Assembly: GCA_937899145.1 (NCBI GenBank)
Contig: CALBPW010000186.1
Location: 1-17,645, forward strand
Reading direction: 5' to 3'
DNA: 17,645 nt
From: an uncultured Bacteroidota bacterium
Lineage (GTDB): Bacteria; Bacteroidota; Bacteroidia; Bacteroidales; SZUA-534
Positions 14,369-17,645 of the stretch are shown here, piece by piece (the stretch's first letter is position 1; each line of letters starts with the position of its first letter). The notes under the pieces were generated by a model. That model was not told where the DNA came from and made no database searches. It saw only the letters and a program-made list of their open reading frames with translations. The position numbers and the translations under genes were made by a program.

Positions 14369-15505
14369 TTATTCTTTCATTCTCAATGCTTTACCAATTT
14401 TGAAGATGGTGTCGCAAAAAACAATTTTTCCGCTGGCGTTACGTGATATGTGGTAGAATGCGCGGTCGAGTTCTTGTGTTATTAGCATGGTGTTTTTTGG
14501 GTGAATAAATGCTGAGAAATTTTGTGCGAATTCGGCTTCTTCGTTGGTAAATCGTGCTAACGATTGTATGCGACGGTTCATAATCAGATTTTCGCGCACC
14601 ATGCGTTCGCTGTATGTAAGAAACGATTTCTGCCGTTCGCGCCCAAGTCCGCCAAGTTCCTCGGCAAGGCGCACCATGTCTTGTATCTTGAACGAGAAAC
14701 TAACACGCATCAGTTTCTTAAATAATTCAAAATTTTGTTGCAAATCGGCTGATGAGTTGCCATACTGAATAGCGCGGTTGAGGTCGCCCTCGCTGATGCG
14801 TGCCAGCGATTTGGCATTGTCGCTATTCAGTTTCAGTAAATTTTGAAGACCTGCGGCAAGTTCATCATCGCCTATGCGCGACACTTTAACTAACTGTGTG
14901 CGCGACAAAATGGTTGGTAATATAAATTCAGAACTTTCGGCAATTAAAATGAAAAGTGTTTTTTCGTATGGCTCTTCAATGAGTTTCAGCAGTCTGTTTG
15001 CTGCTTCGATGTTCATTTTTTCGGCTTGCCAGATTATCATAATCTTGTATTCGGCATTAAATGCCTTCATCGATAATTTTTTGATAATCTCAGAACTTTC
15101 ATCGGCACGGATAACACCTTGTGAGTTTTTGCCTTCGTTTACAAAATCAATCCATTGCTGATAGTTGCCGTAGGGGGTTTGCAAAACGAATTGTGTCCAT
15201 TTTTGAAAAAAGGTGTCGCTTACGGCTTTTACGCTTGAACTGCCAGTTGGCGGTACGGGAAAAACAAAGTGTAAGTCGGGAAATGATAGTTTTGAAATCT
15301 TTCGGCAATTTGGACATTCGCCACAAGAGTCGTCGCCGGTACGGTTTTGACAATTGATGTATTGTGCGTAAGCTAAAGCCAAAGGCAGCGTTCCGTAACC
15401 TTCGCGGCCTAAAAACAGTTGTGCGTGGCTTATTCGATTTTCTTTAACGCTACTTATCAGGTGGCGTTTGATGTTATCTTGTCCTATAATATCGGCAAAT
15501 CTCAT
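14369..15505 (-). CDS. holB: DNA polymerase III delta-prime subunit
   Basis: The protein has 378 residues and is part of the clamp loader that opens the sliding clamp during replication. It begins F-A-D-I-I-G-Q-D-N-I-K-R-H-L, the standard clamp-loader start. A degenerate P-loop, G-R-E-G-Y-G-T-L (33-40), lacks the Lys-Thr of Walker A, as expected for a non-hydrolysing delta-prime. A zinc module has C52, C61, C64 and C67. A conserved hhhhxxAEKMNIEAANRLLKLIEEP helix region, in the SRC-like position, and L-S-R-T-Q near 205 follow. The C-terminal collar helices are more divergent, as in other Bacteroidota. It leads a probable two-gene unit with the M16 peptidase and diverges from lepA. A gamma/tau subunit is unlikely because of the missing Walker A lysine and the short length. 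Confidence 0.92.
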   Translation of the reverse strand: MRFADIIGQDNIKRHLISSVKENRISHAQLFLGREGYGTLPLALAYAQYINCQNRTGDDSCGECPNCRKISKLSFPDLHFVFPVPPTGSSSVKAVSDTFFQKWTQFVLQTPYGNYQQWIDFVNEGKNSQGVIRADESSEIIKKLSMKAFNAEYKIMIIWQAEKMNIEAANRLLKLIEEPYEKTLFILIAESSEFILPTILSRTQLVKVSRIGDDELAAGLQNLLKLNSDNAKSLARISEGDLNRAIQYGNSSADLQQNFELFKKLMRVSFSFKIQDMVRLAEELGGLGRERQKSFLTYSERMVRENLIMNRRIQSLARFTNEEAEFAQNFSAFIHPKNTMLITQELDRAFYHISRNASGKIVFCDTIFKIGKALRMKE

Positions 15506-15525
15506 TTTAGTGTTGTTGTTGGCAA

Positions 15526-15533
15526 CGAAAATA
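15526..15533 (-). promoter_or_regulatory. Possible -7 element for holB
   Basis: The minus strand reads TATTTTCG, a one-mismatch TAnnTTTG, about 21 bases upstream of ATG 15505. No obvious -33 element was seen. Confidence 0.4.
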
Positions 15534-15678
15534 TAAAAATTATTGTTAGTTGTGAGAGTAAAGTATAAAGAGAGATGTGATATTAGCCATTCGGATTAAT
15601 CAGGGTATAATCGGTTGGAGATGGTTTTGCATTATCCGGTTGTCCGTTGTCCAAACATCATTATGGAATGAGAAAGAA

Positions 15679-15710
15679 ACCGATTCACCGATTCACCAAT
15701 TCGCCGATTC
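15679..15710. repeat. Four tandem 8-bp units just upstream of the lepA promoter
   Basis: ACCGATTC, ACCGATTC, ACCAATTC and GCCGATTC follow each other without gaps. They end 12 bp before the lepA -7 box and so cover the -33 area. Similar units form part of the hairpin at 381-408. This could be a simple-sequence tract or an operator with direct repeats. Confidence 0.6.
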
Positions 15711-15722
15711 ATCAAATATAAT

Positions 15723-15730
15723 TATCTTTG
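15723..15730 (+). promoter_or_regulatory. -7 element of the lepA promoter
   Basis: TATCTTTG is a perfect TAnnTTTG. It overlaps an in-frame TTG (15728) that could otherwise be mistaken for the lepA start, and so supports ATG 15749 as the true start, with a leader of about 12 bases. Confidence 0.65.
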
Positions 15731-15748
15731 CACTCTAAAAATCAGCAA

Positions 15749-17536
15749 ATGGACAACATCCGCAATTTCTGCATTATAGCGCACATCGACCATGGCAAAA
15801 GCACACTTGCCGACCGACTGTTACAACTCACCGGCACCGTCAGCGAGCGGCAGGCGCAGGATCAAGTGCTCGATGATATGGACCTTGAGCGCGAGCGCGG
15901 CATCACCATCAAGAGCCACGCCATCCAAATGGACTACACTTACGAAGGAAAAAAATACGTTCTGAACCTGATTGACACCCCGGGACACGTCGATTTCTCC
16001 TATGAGGTGTCGCGCTCCATTGCCGCTTGCGAGGGCGCGCTGCTTATTGTCGATGCCACGCAAGGCATTCAGGCTCAAACAATTTCAAATCTGTATCTTG
16101 CCATCGAGCATAATCTTGAGATAATCCCCGTCATCAATAAAATCGACTTGCCAAACGCAATGCCCGACGAGGTTAAAGACCAGATTGTCGACCTTATCGG
16201 CTGCGACCGCGACGATATTCTTGCGGCCAGCGGCAAGACAGGTGCGGGTGTCGATAAAATTTTGGAACGCATTGTGCAAGTGATTCCGCCGCCAAAAGGC
16301 GATCCGCAAGCACCGCTTCAGGCCTTGATTTTCGACTCGGTCTTCAACTCGTTCCGAGGCATCATCGCCTACTTCAAGATTGTGAACGGCGAGATTGCGA
16401 CGGGCGATTTTGTGAAGTTTGTGAACACGGGCAAACAGTACAACGCCGACGAGGTGGGCGTTCTCAGACTCGACCGCGAGCCGCGCAAGGCGCTGAAAAC
16501 GGGCGACGTGGGCTACATCATCTCGGGCATCAAAACATCGCGCGAGGTGAAGGTTGGCGACACCATCACACACGTCAATCGCCCTTGCGACAAGGCAATC
16601 GAAGGCTTTGAAGATGTGAAGCCGATGGTTTTTGCAGGCGTTTATCCTGTGGTGGCCGACGAGTATGAGGACCTTCGCGCATCGCTCGAGAAACTGCAAC
16701 TGAACGACGCGTCGCTCACGTTTCAGCCCGAATCGTCGGCGGCGTTGGGCTTCGGCTTCCGCTGCGGTTTCCTTGGCCTGCTCCACATGGAAATCATACA
16801 AGAGCGCCTCGACCGTGAGTTTAACATGGACGTCATCACCACCGTGCCAAACGTGCCATTCCTTTGCTACACCAAAAAAGGCGAAAAAATCGAAGTTCAT
16901 AATCCGTCGGGTTTGCCGCCTGTCAACACTATCGACTACATTGAAGAGCCGTATATCAACGCGCAGATAATTTCGAATGTTGATTACATCGGCAGCATTA
17001 TGAAACTTTGTATTGATAAACGCGGCGTGCTGAAAAATCAGACTTACGTAACCGGAAACCGCGTTGAGGTAACGTTTGATATGCCATTGTCGGAAATCGT
17101 TTTCGATTTTTATGATAAGCTGAAAAGTATTTCGAAAGGTTACGCTTCATTCGATTATCACCCTAACGGATTAGGCCGCGCCAATCTTGTTAAACTCGAT
17201 ATTCTGCTCAACGGCGAGGGTGTTGACGCACTGTCGTCGCTCATTCACGCCGATCACGCCTACGACCTTGGCCGCAAAATGTGCGAGAAGTTGAAGGAAC
17301 TGATTCCGCGCCAGCAGTTTGATGTGGCAATTCAGGCAGCAATCGGAGCAAAAATCATCGCTCGCGAGACGGTTAAAGCTGTCCGTAAAGATGTTACCGC
17401 CAAATGCTACGGTGGCGACGTGTCGCGAAAGCGCAAACTGCTTGAGAAACAGAAGGAAGGCAAGAAGCGTATGCGCCAGATTGGAACCGTTGAGGTGCCG
17501 CAGAAGGCGTTCTTGGCGGTGCTGAAGTTGGATTAA
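15749..17536 (+). CDS. lepA: Elongation factor 4 (LepA), ribosomal back-translocase GTPase
   Basis: The protein has 595 residues from ATG 15749, beginning [10 protein letters not shown]. It binds the ribosome, acts on mis-translocated or stalled complexes and aids ribosome assembly. It is cytoplasmic or membrane-associated. GTPase motifs are complete: G1 A-H-I-D-H-G-K-S (11-18), G2 T53 in G-I-T-I-K, G3 D-T-P-G-H (77-81), and G4 N-K-I-D (130-133) followed by the G5 loop with S-G-K. EF-G-like domains II, III and V follow, then the LepA-specific C-terminal domain ending [17 protein letters not shown]. The hallmark [13 protein letters not shown] is present in domain III. Base composition is GC-richer than neighbouring genes in the first two thirds. 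It diverges from holB and is probably monocistronic. Confidence 0.98.
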   Translation: MDNIRNFCIIAHIDHGKSTLADRLLQLTGTVSERQAQDQVLDDMDLERERGITIKSHAIQMDYTYEGKKYVLNLIDTPGHVDFSYEVSRSIAACEGALLIVDATQGIQAQTISNLYLAIEHNLEIIPVINKIDLPNAMPDEVKDQIVDLIGCDRDDILAASGKTGAGVDKILERIVQVIPPPKGDPQAPLQALIFDSVFNSFRGIIAYFKIVNGEIATGDFVKFVNTGKQYNADEVGVLRLDREPRKALKTGDVGYIISGIKTSREVKVGDTITHVNRPCDKAIEGFEDVKPMVFAGVYPVVADEYEDLRASLEKLQLNDASLTFQPESSAALGFGFRCGFLGLLHMEIIQERLDREFNMDVITTVPNVPFLCYTKKGEKIEVHNPSGLPPVNTIDYIEEPYINAQIISNVDYIGSIMKLCIDKRGVLKNQTYVTGNRVEVTFDMPLSEIVFDFYDKLKSISKGYASFDYHPNGLGRANLVKLDILLNGEGVDALSSLIHADHAYDLGRKMCEKLKELIPRQQFDVAIQAAIGAKIIARETVKAVRKDVTAKCYGGDVSRKRKLLEKQKEGKKRMRQIGTVEVPQKAFLAVLKLD

Positions 17537-17596
17537 TGACTATAATCCTTATTGTTGTGAGTTCAATTAGTAAATGCAACTTTTTAGGAGAAAAAT

Positions 17597-17630
17597 AACC
17601 ACGGAGCGGTGGTTGGTTAAAAAATTTTTT
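17597..17630 (+). terminator. Probable lepA terminator
   Basis: AACCAC (17597-17602) pairs with GTGGTT (17609-17614) around GGAGCG. After GGTTA comes AAAAAATTTTTT, so the T-run starts 10 bases after the stem. An alternative stem TAACC/GGTTA (17596-17600 with 17615-17619) would bring it closer. The motif TTTTCAGACAA (17627-17637) overlaps the end. Confidence 0.5.
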
Positions 17631-17645
17631 CAGACAAAAGGAGAG

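Noticed and set aside
15728..15748. Seven-codon N-terminal extension of lepA from TTG 15728
   Set aside because: The TTG is part of the TATCTTTG -7 box, and conserved LepA proteins begin at or near M-D-N-I-R-N-F.
16085..16900. 271-codon open frame on the minus strand inside lepA
   Set aside because: It lies fully antisense to lepA, in a GC-rich region where stop codons are rare, and its His/Val/Arg-rich sequence shows no family features.

Overview
The window looks like a chromosomal segment of a member of the Bacteroidota, most likely order Bacteroidales. Four things point there. Several genes are preceded by the TAnnTTTG -7 element recognised by the Bacteroidota primary sigma factor. Typical phylum families are present: a DUF4199 membrane protein beside a family 2 glycosyltransferase, a tandem DUF349 protein, a secreted PqqL-like M16 peptidase and a 925-residue DNA polymerase I. 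The lipoprotein has an acidic C-S-K-D-D-E-E start typical of the phylum. Shine-Dalgarno sequences are weak. No rRNA, tRNA, CRISPR array, transposase, integrase or phage gene was found, and no gene-free stretch exceeds 300 bp.

Layout. 1-361 (+) is the 3' end of an unidentified gene with a possible FlgT/LPP20-like region. 415-1927 is the one clearly accessory segment: a lone AAA/STAND-type ATPase gene (624-1694, -) lies between two direct copies of the 3' end and terminator of ilvE. Its upstream region holds eight TTTATA hexamers in helical phase. 1872-2894 (-) is ilvE, a branched-chain aminotransferase. 2975-4948 (-) is a probable three-gene envelope operon: DUF4199, then GT2 glycosyltransferase, then a small exported protein, the last two overlapping by ATGA. 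5234-7105 (+) is the DUF349 protein. 7134-8303 (-) is an S66-family LD-carboxypeptidase lipoprotein. 8449-11226 (-) is polA. 11492-15505 (-) is a probable holB/M16-peptidase operon. 15749-17536 (+) is lepA.

How the genes relate. Most of the window is housekeeping: replication and repair (polA, holB), translation (lepA), amino-acid metabolism (ilvE) and envelope biology (GT2 operon, LD-carboxypeptidase, M16 peptidase). The unusual part is the ATPase cassette. The two flanking copies of the ilvE end are offset by exactly 1,400 bp, are 107/113 identical over the core, and differ only by transitions there. The outer copy has an in-frame stop and a frameshift further upstream, so it is a dead relic. 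The simplest reading is that the ATPase unit entered at, or recombined with, the ilvE 3' end and left an intact gene with its own terminator on one side and a relic of a slightly different ilvE allele on the other. The phased TTTATA array may be the ATPase gene's promoter/operator or a recognition site for the unit. No recombinase is visible, so mobility is inference.
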